From assembly GCA_963920635.1 (NCBI GenBank), contig OY987298.1:112148035-112212034 (forward strand): a stretch of 64,000 nt of DNA. The letters are read 5' to 3'. Source of the DNA: Pseudeuparius sepicola (lineage: Eukaryota > Arthropoda > Insecta > Coleoptera > Anthribidae). A model generated the notes under the pieces. It ran no database searches, was not told the DNA's origin, and saw nothing but the letters and a program-made list of their open reading frames with translations. How positions within the stretch are numbered: the first letter of the stretch is position 1; every line of letters begins with the position of its first letter. Both the position numbers and the translations under genes were made by a program. Positions 42,285-55,971 of the stretch are shown in pieces.

Positions 42285-43600
42285 TTTTATTTTCAGAATT
42301 TGTGACGTCAGAGGGATGCTGGAGATGCTGGACCCCGAGATGTTGGAGATGCTGGACCACGAGATGATGGACCATTATCCGGTTTGGCGCCATGACGTCA
42401 GAGCTACGATTGGCCGGGGCCTAGGAAAGTGGAGGGGGTCCTCCCAAGTGGCCCCTTACCTACTAACCATTAGCTTAAAGTAATGTCTATGATACACCTA
42501 AAAGTATCCACCCATTTAGGTATACTTGTCTTGCCGAATAATCTGACCCCGGAATTGACACATTGGTAGTTTAGTAGTAACATAACAACTGACAAATCAA
42601 TGATGCTAGATCTGTTTCATTTTTTCTCACAATTTTTTTGCACCATTAAACGTAGAAATGTACTGTTGCTTCTTTCAAAGTTGTTTATTTGGGCGTCTAG
42701 AAATATACCATACAAAAATAAATCGGTTTCGTTTCTATTCGACTTTTTGAAAATTCAGGTTACTCAATACATCCCCGATCGAACGAACTGTCGACGTCCT
42801 CGGTATTCGACGGGACGAATATATAACTCTTCGCTCGATTTTGTTATGAGGAACCCGAGGAGGAACCTATATTTTTCATTTTTTAACTTGGAGTAAGAAG
42901 TTTACCAAAGGTTAACCCATCTCCACCACCCCTTTGATTTCTTTAACGGGACCATCCCATTTCGTTTTTTACCGCCGATTTCGAATTTTAAACTATTGTA
43001 TTACAAAAGGTATTAAGAAAACAAAAAAATTCAAAATATGACTGCTTATCTTAGAAATTAATGCGAGTTGCAATTTAGAATTTATTCATATCCGTGGCAG
43101 AGTTTGACCATCGCACGTTGGTAAAGCTATTCATTCTAATGCAACTCAAAAATGGAATCTGTAGTTTTTCGGATTGATTTTTTGTCGAACCCACAGTTTT
43201 ACTATGGTTATATAGGGGGTTACCGCGTTGAATCAAAAAAATTTTGTTTTGGTTATATTTTTCTCAATTTGAGACATATCGAGTTGTGGTGCAAGTAATT
43301 ATAATTGGGGAGTATGATCTTTTATCTCCCCCCACTTTGTCTAAAGTATAGGTATGTCTATTTTTATAGTGTATAATTTAAATTTTTTTATCTTGTAAAT
43401 CTGTCTTGAAAAAAACTAAAAATTCTTATTTACTATCCCAAAACACCAATAAGCGCGTGCCAATTTTCAAGTTAAACCAGTAAAAACTGAAAGTTATTAG
43501 GAAATTCCCATAAAAATTCAACACTACACTAAAGAGCAGCATTTGTATAGGGAATGCTGCGGGTTGATTAACACAATTATATTTCGGCCTATCGGGATTT
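42285..43600. other. Gene-free; short GATGCTGGA repeats between GACGTCAGAG copies
   Basis: GACGTCAGAG occurs near 42304 and 42393, enclosing GATGCTGGACC/GAGATG repeats. The remainder to 43,600 shows no supportable gene. Confidence 0.5.
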
Positions 43601-43880
43601 TCTATTTAAAATGGAGCACCCTGTATATTTGGACACCCAATTTTTCCCCGTATTCAATAAAGGCCTAACGAAACCCAAATAAATATTTTTATACCTATAG
43701 TTATCTCTAAACCAAGCTTTTTTTCATCCCCAAAAACTCAGCAGTGTCAAATTTCAGTTCGGCAGCTTGACAATTTTGGGAGATATTGCCATAATTCAAT
43801 TTAAAAACAAGTACTTCAACACTATTGCAGTCAAGAAATGCCTAAGAGAAAAATATTAAGACAAACTCACATTTTTTATC
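43601..43880. mobile_element. Single-arm relic of the CACCCTGTATA fold-back family
   Basis: The CCTGTATATT end, the CAAAAACTCAGCAGTGTCAA-type middle and the GCCATAATTCAATTTAAAAA segment match the right arm of the 49,242-50,417 element, diverged. Confidence 0.6.
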
Positions 43881-44668
43881 ACGAGATAACCGCCCACTGA
43901 TATTTTTGAATCATCAAAGTGAGTGTCTCTACCACCTCTACCAACCTTGCCTGAATATAGTACAGGATGAGTGAAAACATTAGAAAGCGCGAAGGTCAAT
44001 GAGAGATCATAATATATAGCGTGGTGATAATTTCGATGGCCACCACTGGTATCTCGGCTGTGGTTGCTCGAAATCTAGGAGTCCTAGAAAATTTCTGACC
44101 CGTCATCGAGTTGGCCACGACCAAGAACCCAAAACTACCAAGCTTCGTTAAATTCGGGTAACCGATGCGGAAGATACAAAGTTTTAAAAAGCTAATTTTG
44201 TCGTTTTTTGAGTATAAATCACAAACGAATCAAGATATCTGTATGTTTCATATTTTCCGAGATACCAAATTGTCACCACCCTGTATAGATAGAGACGTAG
44301 TCCTCAGTTTGTTTTGAGGCAAACATTTATAATTAGCAGCAAACCCAAAACACCTGCCAAAATTGCCTTTCACTCAGTGGTGTGCCCGAGATTTTAATAT
44401 TTGGGGTATTGGAATTATTTTAATTACAAACCGGTATTATATATTCGTAATTATAATATGGGTAATATGCATGCTATAAATTCATTGTATAAGTACCTAC
44501 ATATAAGTATTGATATAAAAGGTTTTTCGATTGCCACAAATGCTCTTTAGTGACTGAAAACACTCATTAAAGGGCATATTTACTGACAATAACTCAAAAT
44601 AGAGTTTTTACCTAACCAGAACTGAGGGAGCAATACAAGGTAACGACCCTCGCAGGTACAAATTAGTT
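43881..44668. other. Gene-free AT-rich stretch
   Basis: A CACCCTGTATA string near 44278 and a CAGTGGTGTGCCCGAG string near 44375 (terminal-like for hAT-type elements) are the only signals. No coding region is seen. Confidence 0.4.
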
Positions 44669-45240
44669 GGTACGTAACTATGAGGCGCCATTTCGGACTA
44701 AATTATTATTTTTGAATATATAAATTTCTCGTGCTAATATATTTTTTTAATATGATATTTATAGAAATTTGCGTGAATAATCTTTTTTTAGTCAAATTTA
44801 TATATTACGCATCGCCCAAAAGTATATATTACAGTAAACGCAAAAAAATATATCAAAACACGATATATTAATTTGGTGCGTCAATATATAATAATTTAGG
44901 GTACCACTGGTCGTCACCAGAGGTCTCGCCGCGCATCCCTAAAGTGCACCGGCAACGCTGCAGCAGAAAGGGCAGAAGCCCGAAGTCGAAATATTTTTTT
45001 TGTATGATATTTATAGAAATTTGCGTGAATAATCTTTTTTTAGTCAAATTTATATATTACGCATCGCCCAAAAGTATATATTACAGTAAACGCAAAAAAA
45101 TATATCAAAACAGGATATATTAATTTGGTGCGCCAATATATAATAATTTAGGGTACCACCGGTCGTCACCAGAGGTCGCGCCGCGCATCCCTAAAGTGCA
45201 CCGGTAACGCTGCAGCAGAAAGCGCAGAAGCCCGAAGTCG

Positions 45241-47700
45241 ACGTGATTATAATTACCGACGTATCTACTGGATGTTCTTTTTCTGTGTCAGGTTTGGGAT
45301 TTGAGGTTTTGTGGTGTATAACCCCACAATCATCTTACATATTAGTTTCCCGCCCGCATGATCGTTTTCGTTTCGCCTTCGTTTTGTTAGGAAGTGACTA
45401 TTTATACGTCCGACGTATATAAAAGTCGGTATACGTCTAGCACTCTCATTGGTGGATTGAGTCACGTGACTTCTTTGGACGTACATTTAACTCCGTACAC
45501 GTCCGAAGCCGAAGTAAACATTTGATACGTCTACGTCGGAAGCCGTCGGAAGTGCATTTTTCTCAAGCATCTTTGCAATAAGGAGCGTATTCCCTCCTTT
45601 TTGGGAGATAAGCGCTGCCGTATGAAAAAAGAAGGGGAAATTCGCATCATATTGTGGCAGTCGGCAGCGATGCGCGCTGCCGTATGAAAAAAGAAGTGGT
45701 AATGTTTTCCAATGGTGTAAGGGGGGGCTCGCCATTGTATGTTTGGTTGCCTGTATCAATGTATTTTTATTTCCAACTAGCTGGAAAAAGTAGCGAATTT
45801 CAAAGGATTACAAAAAACACGGGTATTTTTAAAATATCCATAGATACTAATGACACTAGTTTAAAAGTTATGGGCGAGATTTTTTTTTGAATTTCAAACT
45901 TTATGCCGGCATAAATTCGTCTATTTTGTCTCTTGAGCCGGAATTTTACCTTCGTTAAGATTGGCATAGGTTTCGGAATATGCTCGGAACGAAAACACGG
46001 TAATAAACATTGTAATTATCCAGTCTTGTTGTAAATAAAAAACATAGGCAAAATACCCCTTAAATTATGCAGCGGGAATGCAAAAGTGTGGCTATTATTT
46101 ATCAGATGGCGCGAAAAACAGACGATCGATGAACGGTTGACGCTGTTGTTACAGGTCCAGTTTAATAATTACATATATTATGTTCATATGATCAATTTTA
46201 CGTTTTGGCGATATAATATTTAATCAACTAAGCTTTCTGATTACTTTTTTATGTTTTTGTATTACTTCCATATTATTATATACTATGAATTGCGAATTTT
46301 TAATATTAAAATAATATAAAACTTCAAGAGGTATATTCGGGAGACCCTCGTAGGTCAAAGACTCCGATCTGTGATTTTAACCCCTCTCTTTTTAGCAATG
46401 GTTCATTGATTTTTAGCTTGAAAGGTACACGGCGGCACTAAAAACTGCTTTAGTTGACTTTGCATTATTTATACGTGTGGGTTGGGTACTGTTGTTCTTA
46501 TAGTTATGTCGCCGTTATGTATTTTTCGTGAGGAAAACACAATCGTTAGCATATAAACTGACATTAGGGGAGGATTCATGTCTATGTCGCTATATGTATA
46601 GGTATGTCGAAAATTATCTATACCGGGTGTTGCATTATAATAAATGCAGCTATTATAAATATCTCAAAAACGAAAATCACAAAAAAATCACATAAAAGTT
46701 GAAGCATATTATGAGGTGCAATGTACGCACGTTTTCACTTGTAGGCAGACGACGTTTTCAAGGTCACTTGAATGTCTACTGTGTTTTTTACTGTTAAAGG
46801 CACATCTTTAGTTAAAGAATGTGGTAAAATATCTTTATTTGTTTACCGATTTTCATAAACTTTTTTTTGTTAGGTTCAAAAAGCACATTAAACAATGTGT
46901 GTAACTTTAACTTTACTTTTGGGCTGTAATCATGGCCACCTGTCAACATATGAGCTCAATTTCAAAAAGTACTATTATTTTTTTAATAATATTTTTATTA
47001 GGTACAGGGTGTCCGCCTGAAGGTGATAGGAACATTCAATTTAACCAGTGACTATAGAACTATAGTCACTGATTTAACCATTCCGTATTTTTTGAGACAA
47101 ATTAATGATTGATAAACCAGTTTGTTGCAGTTTTTTCCAAACAATGTAATGTCGTTTGGAAAAAACAATCGAACGTCAAACAAAAGTTAAACCAAAAAAC
47201 CTTTTTGGAAAAAATGAAGATGGTGCAAAATGTATCTTTTTATTAATTTAAACATATTTTTTTATTAACGGATAATAATAGAACACATATGTAGTTAACT
47301 TTGGGGTTACCTTCCGATTAAAAACGAGGAAAAATAACCGACTCAAACGTGGTCACGTGACTTTCGCTATCTGTCAAAAATTATATTTAAAAAATAAAAT
47401 CCCTAAAAATTGGCTTATTTGTTACAATTTCAAAACGTTTAACTTGATAAAGTCGTTTCTATTTTAATGTCACATAAGCGCATATTCCCTATTTATAAAA
47501 TTTATTAAAATTTTAAAAAGTCATTACTTCGTAAAAACTATTTTATATCACTAGCTATACAACATAATATACGAGTATCATTCTATAATTTTATTAACTT
47601 TTTATTATTACTAAAAAATATTGATAAGAATATGTCTTTTTCAAAAGAAAATTATATTAACGCTTTAAAATTCTATTATGTTTGACACAAAGTTGATGTA
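45241..47700. other. Interior of the nested element; no gene called
   Basis: It holds a direct repeat GCGCTGCCGTATGAAAAAAG near 45612 and 45674, and a GTGACTATAGAACTATAGTCAC-type short hairpin near 47048. The frames on both strands are short and lack family resemblance. Confidence 0.45.
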
Positions 47701-47716
47701 CCGGCAAGCATTTAGG

Positions 47717-48102
47717 TAGTACCATAGAAGAATCTACTACGTAAATTCTTCTATGGTAGTACCTATATAGTATATTTCCTAACAAGTGCGGAAAGTGCCA
47801 CTTTTCCGCACGCGATTGCAGTTGGCTGAACGACGCGTAGCGGAGTTCAGCCAAGAAATCGAGTGTGGAAAAGACACTTTCCGCAAGAGTTAGGAACACT
47901 ATTTTTTCTACAAGCGTGCGGAAAAGTAAGACACTTTTCCGCACGCATTTACTTTTCCGCACGCATTTACTTTTCCGCGCGCATTTTAGTTTAGAAAGTG
48001 TCACTTTTCCGCACTAGTGCGGAAAAGTAGTGCGGAAAAGTGACACTTTCTAAACTAAAATGCGTACGGAAAAGTGTACTTTTCCGCACGCTTGTAGAAA
48101 AA
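47717..48102. repeat. Composite palindrome of GTGCGGAAAAGT motifs
   Basis: About nine copies of GTGCGGAAAAGT or its inverse lie within 330 bases. Nested arms pair 47905-47928 with 48078-48102, and 47978-48015 with 48029-48067. A separate perfect hairpin (ACCATAGAAGAAT arms) lies near 47722-47764. Confidence 0.85.
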
Positions 48103-48974
48103 ATTTATTTACATTACATTTTCCATTACTCTAAATGTATGCCAAAATAATACATATATTAAGATATCAGCAAATAGTAGGTATTTCACGTATCTAACAA
48201 AATTCACAACTTTACGTCAACTTTGGATCAAATACAACAGAATTTTAATTTCTTTCGGTTTATCAATATTAAGTACTTAATGAAAAGTTAATAGAATGAT
48301 AAAAGGTAAAACTATAGTGACATAAATTCTAAATGTCAGTTAGGGTAAGTATTGTGATCATTCATGCGGTTTTGAGGGAGAATTATTATGTCATGACAGT
48401 AGATTTGACAGCCGGTAGGTAGTCCTCTTACTTAATATTTTACTCAACAATATTCTTAATATACTATGACAAAATATAGAAAAATAAAGGAGCGTAAATA
48501 TTCATATTATTATTTTGTGTTTAACAATTCACAGTTTCAATGCCAAAATACGCCAGGATGGGAGCGATGTGCTGTTATTGTGTATAAAAAAGGGGGTCGG
48601 TCCGCCTGCCTCCCCCTAGACCCCTGGTTCCGACCAACGACCTTGCTTGCCGGGCAACAAAACAACTTATAAGGAACGGAAACTTATTTTAGCGCGAAAC
48701 ATTACTTTTTATTCTCGCTCTGTACCAATGGCCGCTCTCCAACTCCAGCGCCATCTTACAGACACTTGCGGAATTTTTGCACTCCAGTAAACAATTTCTG
48801 TTTTAGCAACATTTATCCTAGTTAGGAACACGGTCAAATGAAGGTCGTCGCGAGGTGATGACGTTTTATTTCCGTCCGTAACGTCGGGCGAAAATAGGGC
48901 TGAATAGCCAAAATTTCAAGAAAATCGGGGGATGGTTTTACACAGGGACCCTTTTTATTTTAAAGAGTCCCTGG
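48103..48974. other. Gene-free
   Basis: No supportable gene is seen. The 68-codon frame at 48,466 lacks domain similarity and a promoter signal. Confidence 0.4.
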
Positions 48975-49241
48975 TTTTACACCATTCTGCGCTTTCTGCT
49001 GCAGCGTTACCCGTGCACTTTAGGGATGCGCGGCGCGACCTCTGGTGACGACCAGTGGTACCCTAAATTATTATATATATTGGCGCACCAAATTAATATA
49101 TCGTGTTTTGATATATTTTTTTGCGTTTACTGTAATATATACTTTTGGGTGATGCGTAATATATAAATTTGACTAAAAAATGATTATTCACGCGAATTTC
49201 TATAAATATCATGTTAAAAAAATATATTAGCCCGAGAAATT

Positions 49242-50417
49242 TATACAGGGTGATTCATTGGGAATGGGAAATCCCAAAACTGGGGGTAGGGGAGACCAAA
49301 ATATTGCGATTGAGTCCAACATTGCTTAAACAAATGTTGTTTGTTTGAAAGATACAGTGCGTTCAAGTTCTTATTTTTAAATTGAATTATGGCTGTATCT
49401 ACCAAAATAATCAAGCTGCTGACCTGAAATTTGGCACTGCTATGTTTTTGGGGATGGAGAATAAGCTGAAAATATCAATTTCTACGTATCTCACAGAGGG
49501 CGCCACTTGCGCGGTTTTTGGATCGTGCTTTTACTCGTAACTTTTGTGAGGTTATCTTTTTGGTCTTGCAGGTCCGTCATTTTAGTGCATCTTATCATTC
49601 TGCAACAAAAAGGTACTCTTGTTCCATAACGCCCAAATCAACCGGTTGCGTTGAAATTGCCAAAACGTGCCCCGAAACACCTGTTGACTTCAAGATTCGA
49701 AAAATAAAACATTCACCTACTGCTTTCAAATATTGCACAAAGACTGTACCATTTAAATCGAGAAAAAAAACCATATGAACAATGTCCCAAAAAATGTTCA
49801 CTTTCAAAATGGAACAGATTGAAAGTCGACAAACTTTGGACACCCTATTTCAAGAAAACAAATGTGTTTCGACCAATGTTCATTTGGCATTTTTTTCATC
49901 TTTTTCAATGTACAGTTGATCTGTAACATTTGAAAGTAGTAGGTGAAAATTTTATTTTTCGAATATTGAAGTCAACAGGTGTTTTGGGGCACGTTTTGGC
50001 AATTTAAACGCAAACGGTTGATTTGGGCGTTATGGAACAAGAGTACATTTTTGTTGCAGAATGAAAAGGTGCCCTAAAATGACAAACCTGCAGGAACAAA
50101 AAGATAACCTCACAAAAGTTACGAGTAAAAGCACGATCCAAAAACCGCGCAAGTGGCGCCCTCTGTGAGATACGTAGAAATTGTCATTTTCAGCTTATTC
50201 TCCATCCCCAAAAACATAGCAGTGCCAAATTTCAGGTCAGCAGCTTGATTATTTTGGTAGATATAGCCATAATTCAATTTAAAAATAAGAACTTGAACGC
50301 ACTGTATCTCTCAAACAAACAACATTTGTTTAAGCAATGTTGGACTCAATCGCAATATTTTGGTCTCCCCTACCCCCAGTTTCGGGATTTCCCATTCCCA
50401 ATGTATCACCCTGTATA
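49242..50417. mobile_element. Fold-back element with ~490-bp inverted arms
   Basis: The ends are TATACAGGGTGA and TCACCCTGTATA. The arms run from 49242 to about 49730 and from about 49915 to 50417, with a loop near 49,825. Frames inside are mirrored on both strands and are repeat shadows. Relics of the same family lie at 43.6 kb, 52.4-54.3 kb and partly 59.7 kb. Confidence 0.85.
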
Positions 50418-50461
50418 TTCAAAAATGATAATTTAGTCCGAAATGGCGCCTCATACGTAAC

Positions 50462-52382
50462 CACCTAGATAATAGTTATAGAAAGTATTTTTCCAACAAG
50501 CATTTACCTATAATATTGGGAATTTTATTTCTAATAATATTATTTACTATCCCACAATTTTTGTAAGCGACCAGAACGGAAAGTTAGATATTATTTAGAA
50601 TCAAGAGTAAATAACTGAGCAGTTTGTTAGGGCTTTATAGGAAGTATACTAGCACTTTTTATTAAAACAAATTAAGACTTTTTTCCAGACATATTTTTAT
50701 GAAACTAATATTTTTTTAATAAATATATTTCTAGTGCTTACGACTTCTTTTACTATTTAAAAATTGTATTCTTTATTATTTTTAAATAATTTAAATGTGA
50801 TGTCCTATTATAAAAAAAATATATTATGCAAAAGAGTAATCCACATTCCACATTATTAATGAATTAAAATAACTGAAACGATTATTAGCTACTTCCTAGA
50901 AACAGGGAGATATAGGAGATATAGCTAAAAAGTTTTGAACATTACAATATTAATTCTTATGAAATCCCAAAAAGGGAAAATTTTATAATTTATTTTCGGT
51001 TGGATACAAAATCTTTATCGTAGACACAAACAAATTGCATTTTAGGGCATTATTTTCAAATTTCTTTGTTACTTTTACCTGTTAGCTTGCGCCTTAAGTA
51101 TTCGAAACGACTCCCTAATCAGCGCTACTGGAAAGCACTGATTTCTCATTAAATGTACAGTTTTCGACGTTCGATACCAAGGATAAAGGATGCAGTCTCG
51201 GAGCATTGCTTGGTAAGGTCTAGGTAGTTTTAAAATTACTTTTACTTCGTAATGTGCGATGTAAACTTTACTAAAAACACAAAAATAATGCTGAAGCTTT
51301 CGATACCTGCCTGAATAGCAGCCACATGAAAGCAACTTTCAAATTTTGACGACCAATTTGAAATAAAATTTTCCCCGCAAACCTTTGACCGATCATGGGC
51401 ATTTAGAGAAGTGGGACTGGACTTTCCTCTTGTCCCTCGGCTTTACAATCTCACAAATAACAGTAGAATATTATTGTCGATACTTAAAAAACTGTCAATA
51501 TGTAAACTAACTCATATACTCATGAGTTAGTCACCAAACATTAGTTGATATTCACACATCAGAATGACTTATAATGCTTGGTGGTGGTAATGGTAGCCGA
51601 TAATCTGCCCTTTTTTGAAATATTGGCCCACTGAAATTAAATTTTGTGAATAATGGTCTTCTGATACCTTTCGACGTAAAAATCTCCACCCGAAAGTTTA
51701 AAGTCCGCTTACGAAAGTTAGCCGCGATCTTCCCAGCTTGTTTGCAAGAATTTAATTCCGGTTCCGTTCAACAGACAGGTAGGTATGCACAGTGTCTGAG
51801 ACATCCCTTTATTCGCAAAACTGTAATGGACCTCGGCCCTGTCCCCTTCTACTGAATTTACGGGCAACTGGGAAGTTGTGAACTGAGATACCCTAACAGT
51901 TCATGAGCAAAGGTATCTCTATTAAAGGATTATAATTATAAAGGGAAACCGTGGAAACACCGTGTTCTATAATGAAGTGCAAATATCTGGAGAAAGTGTT
52001 CTAAAGGTGGTTCTAAGGGGTAAATGTATATATATTTTTTCAATTTAAGCTTCCCCAAAGATATTCCAGGTCATAAAAATTTGTTTTGATTTATTTTTCT
52101 CAAAAACGGTTGCGTTTAGAAACTTCAATTTTGGGATACGTTGCCAGAAAGTTGGAAGAAACTCTATGGTAGAATTACTTTTTGCATCGTATGCATCCTA
52201 ACTGTAGAATTCCGAAACACCTACTTTCCTTTTTTTACTGAACTTTTTTGTAAGTTAATTTATTTATACAGAAAAATTAACTAATTTAAAGTCAGTAACA
52301 TAACAGTTTGGCTGTAAAGAAATTAAATTACTTTTTTGTTAGGTATCTAAATACATATTGACACTCACGATTGCGTGAAAAC
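50462..52382. other. Gene-free AT-rich stretch
   Basis: No convincing gene, RNA or repeat is seen. The frame at 51,075-51,335 on the minus strand is isolated and unrecognised. Confidence 0.45.
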
Positions 52383-54255
52383 AGAGTAGGCGGGTGACAT
52401 TTTTGTAACTTTTGTATTTTACTGTTTTTGGATACTGCTTTTACTCGATATTTTTCAGGTACATTTTTTTACCTTTCTGGGTTATAATTGAAGACACAAG
52501 TGGATAAAGGTGTCATGTCACATTTTGAAACTTTCAAGATATTTAATAAAACCCATTTTGAACTAGAACTTTTAGTAATATCGCAAAATTTAGTTAAAAA
52601 TATGTTAATTTATTTGATGAATTCTAATTAAAAATTTTTTAACAACTTCATCCACGAAACATCTACTTGACACCTTTATCCACTAGGACATGATACATGT
52701 ATGTGTGGCTTAACACCTTTTATCCATTATTTTTTTAAATATTATAGATAGAAGTATTTAGGCTTAGTTGGAAGATAGATCTATATAAGAGAAGTTAAAT
52801 AAGGTGAAATAGTCGATTCTAGAAAAAATGTGACATGACACCTTGTAACGGATTTTTCCATTTCAAAATCCGTTACTCGTTTTTTTTATATTTTGTTATT
52901 AACATAAAGTCATTATTTTCGAACATATCTCATAATATCTCATACTTAATAACTAAGTTATTCTTCGTACAGTTTCAATTCATTTATAACATTGTATTCA
53001 ATTTTATTACCACTTTTTCAAATTTTAAAATTTGAAAAAGTGGTAATAAAATTCAACTAGATAAAAGCCGAAAATGCCGAAAATTTGGCGGGAAATGGGC
53101 AGATGCCTCTGCGCGACTCGACACACACGAAGACGGGAGCAAACTCTTCTCAGGTCGGACCCTACCGGCCGATCGCTGGCAGGACCTACGTCATCCGACC
53201 AATCAGGTTTTAGCAAGACACGCATTGAATCAACTAAACAGTATTTATGTCAAATTATACATCAACAGAACCGAAAAATCGAGTAATTCATTATACAGAT
53301 CTTTAACTACATACCTGCTGAAATGTAAACACACACTTGAATTTTCGCATTTTGAATATGCCAGGGTTCAAGGCTGGGCGAAAGTACACGGCCATTTCCG
53401 TATATAGCGCGCGAAAATTTGAATTATTTGAAATTTTAAAATTTGAAAAAGTGGTAATAAAATTGAATACAATGTTATAAATGAATTGAAACTGTACGAA
53501 GAATAACTTAGTTATTAAGTATGAGATATTATGAGATATGTTCGAAAATAATGACTTTATGTTAATAACAAAATATAAAAAAAACGAGTAACGGATTTTG
53601 AAATGGAAAAATCCGTTACAACCTTTATCCACTTGTGTCTTCAACTATTATAGTGCACCTTTTCATTCTGCAACAAAAGGGTATTCTTGTCTCATAGCGA
53701 TAAAATCAATCGTTTGCATTGAAATCTGCAAAATGTACCCCAAAACACCTGTCAACTCCATAGTTCGAAAAATAGAGTTAATTTATTGTTATTTCAAACT
53801 CATCAGATTAATTTGTACCATACCAAGAAAAAAAATCCCAGACAATGTACCATAAATTATTGTTCATTTTCAAAATGGAACGGATGGAATTCGACAAAAT
53901 TTGGATACTCTATTTCAAGAAGACCAATGGTGTTTTGGCCAAACACTATTTGGCATTTTGTTCTTCATTTAAAATTGGCAATAATTAATCTGCGAAATTT
54001 GAAATAGGTAGGCGATGATTTTATTTGTAGAATTTTGGACGAGTAAAACCACGAACTAAACACAGCGCAAGTGGCGCCCTCTGTGAGATGCGTAGAAATA
54101 GATATCTTTTTGGGAGACATAGCCATAATTCAAAAAGTACTTCAACTCCCAGGATCTCTTAAACCAACAACATTTTGTATATTTGTCATGTATATTTTAA
54201 TCCCCCTTCTCTCCAGTTCGGGATTTTCTATTCCCAATGTATATTTCCCTGTATA
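52383..54255. mobile_element. Degenerate fold-back family member, interrupted
   Basis: Left-arm (TTTGGATACTGCTTTTACTC) and right-arm (AAGTGGCGCCCTCTGTGAGA) family segments flank a second inverted pair carrying GACACAAGTGGATAAAGGTG (about 52490 and 53640). That pair is in turn split by the 777-bp element. Confidence 0.65.
52844..53620. mobile_element. 777-bp non-autonomous inverted-repeat element with ACCT target duplication
   Basis: The termini TGTAACGG and CCGTTACA extend into ~190-bp near-identical inverted arms (to about 53,035 and from about 53,430). ACCT flanks both ends (52840-52843 and 53621-53624). The empty site is visible inverted at about 52,500 (GTGGATAAAGGTGTCATGTC), which proves insertion. 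The 390-base core is CpG-richer and has no transposase. Confidence 0.9.
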
Positions 54256-55284
54256 TTAACCAATTTGGTACATTTCACATCTTTGTTTGAGTACAAGCAA
54301 AAGTTATTCTCAGAATATCAAACTTATTGTACCCTTAAATAGCATTGGGTTCATAATGAAAGGAAAGTGGGACCCCATGCACTAATTAATATTTGTACCC
54401 AAATATTATAAAATCACCTTAGTGCTAATGCCAAAAGCTTGAAGTATTAGTTCAATAATAGAGAATCCCTGCGGTGTTGATAAGTCAAAAACATATTCCC
54501 TTTATAACTTTGCGAACAAAAACTGTAGAGAGGTTCTTAAAAATATGTCGTGAAAATGACTCCTTGAGAGGTCCCTGGTTGTAGGAATTTCACTTTGGAT
54601 CCTGTGGTTAATAAAAGTAAAACAACATAAGCAGCTCGTATATCAGAATTTTAGGAGAGAATAAAGGCACATTGTCCGTAGTTTCCTTATAACCGCATAC
54701 AACAAAGATTACTCCAGCCATATAAGCACTTTCAAACATTGTGGGCAGTAGGTTGGTAAAAATGGCGGTACAAATTTATTTTCTATTATTAATAGGTATT
54801 GTTTTTATTAAATAAATTATTGTGTACAAGCCTCACGGGCATGAAACGCCAACCCGGCGGAAGACATATTTTCTATCATAGTTAGCAAGTAACTATTATT
54901 ATTTATATTGAACATATTCCCCAATTTAAAATTTAAAAACAATGCCAGAACAATGGGCGTTTCATGATACTGAAATTTAATTAAAATTAAAAAAAAAAAC
55001 AGAAACATACGAACAAAGGGTACAAAATACCTAGCATAATGCAATTAATTGATTTTGGCAACAAATAATTTGAAACATTTCCAATTAATAATCACAACTA
55101 TGGTGCGTGGAAAATTAATTTTAAATGTAATAAAATATCTCTGATATAATTATTGACTATAATTTTCCAAATTAACTCCTAATTGCATAGTTATGAATTT
55201 TTGGATGCATAGCGATTGTAATTATTATGGGAGAATACATTATTTCTGATTAAACAAAATGTTGGTTTGTAGATAATATACAGG
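54256..55284. other. Gene-free AT-rich stretch
   Basis: No gene, structured RNA or clear repeat is seen. Confidence 0.45.
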
Positions 55285-55629
55285 TTTATTGATAAAGTAT
55301 TCCTGGGTTACTACCAAAACCAAATTGGGAACCATTTATAATTTATATTACAGTAGCTACTTACGTTTCGGCCAACATTTAGCCATCTTCGGGTCACAAT
55401 ATAATTATTATTATGTTAAGAACATTTGACATTTTAAAATCAATTAGTAACATTCAACTGCTGCATGTCACCATTTAAAAAAAAAAACAGTACATCAATG
55501 TTCATTTCTGGTCGATCCATTTTGAAGTCCGGTTATTGATTCCCAAAACCGTCGAATTTTAATGTAATATTACTGGTAGATTTTTTGTTTATTGATAAAG
55601 TATTCCTGGGTTACTACCAAAACCAAATT
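55285..55629 (+). mobile_element. Short element between 42-bp direct repeats, Penelope-like motif
   Basis: A 42-base direct repeat (55285-55326 and 55588-55629; AAAGTATTCCTGGGTTACTA) brackets a segment with ACGTTTCGGCCAACATTTAG followed by CCATCTTCGGGTC. That motif is common at the ends of Penelope-like retroelements and derived short elements. Assignment is tentative. Confidence 0.5.
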
Positions 55630-55643
55630 TTTTATTTTCTATA

Positions 55644-55971
55644 CATTCCTTTGGAGATGTGATAGGGGAGGAGGTAAGGAGTAAATTTAACCCTATATAT
55701 GCATTACGCAAAACTCATTTTTAAAAATATTTTTGACAACTTTTTATTTAAAATTTTCCTATGATCTAAATGATTCCGGACTTTTTTCATTCCTAACATA
55801 AGGCCATAGTGTTGGGCAAGTAATCTAGTTGAAAAGTTTAAAAAAGTTCTGTAGATTTTTTTGTCTACTAAGAAAAATTGAAATATCTCAAGAACTATTG
55901 AGTTTTGCATAATGCATATTAGGATTAAATTTACTCCTCACTTCTTTTCCTATCACATCTCCAGAGGAATG
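55644..55971. mobile_element. 328-bp fold-back (MITE-like)
   Basis: CATTCCTTTGGAGATGTGAT is inverted at the right end (about 55951-55971) and pairing extends about 75 bases inward. No coding content. Confidence 0.8.

Larger units (their letters stand above)
44669..50461. mobile_element. Nested inverted-repeat element complex
   Basis: An outer ~50-bp inverted pair (44669-44721 and 50414-50461; GAGGCGCCATTTCGGACTAA) encloses two further elements. The first has a ~240-bp arm present twice in tandem on the left (about 44740-44985 and 44995-45240) and once inverted on the right (about 48975-49220). The second is the fold-back at 49,242-50,417. No transposase frame is recognisable in 45,240-48,975, so all are probably non-autonomous. 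Confidence 0.75.

Noticed and set aside
47657..48004. Frame with CARKSKCVRKS repeats
   Set aside because: It is the GTGCGGAAAAGT repeat read as codons.
49518..49843. Opposing frames at the start of the 49.2-kb fold-back
   Set aside because: They mirror each other across the inverted repeat and have no family resemblance.
52835..53644. Paired frames with identical ILE/PHE-rich ends on opposite strands
   Set aside because: They are the two inverted arms of the 777-bp element read on each strand.
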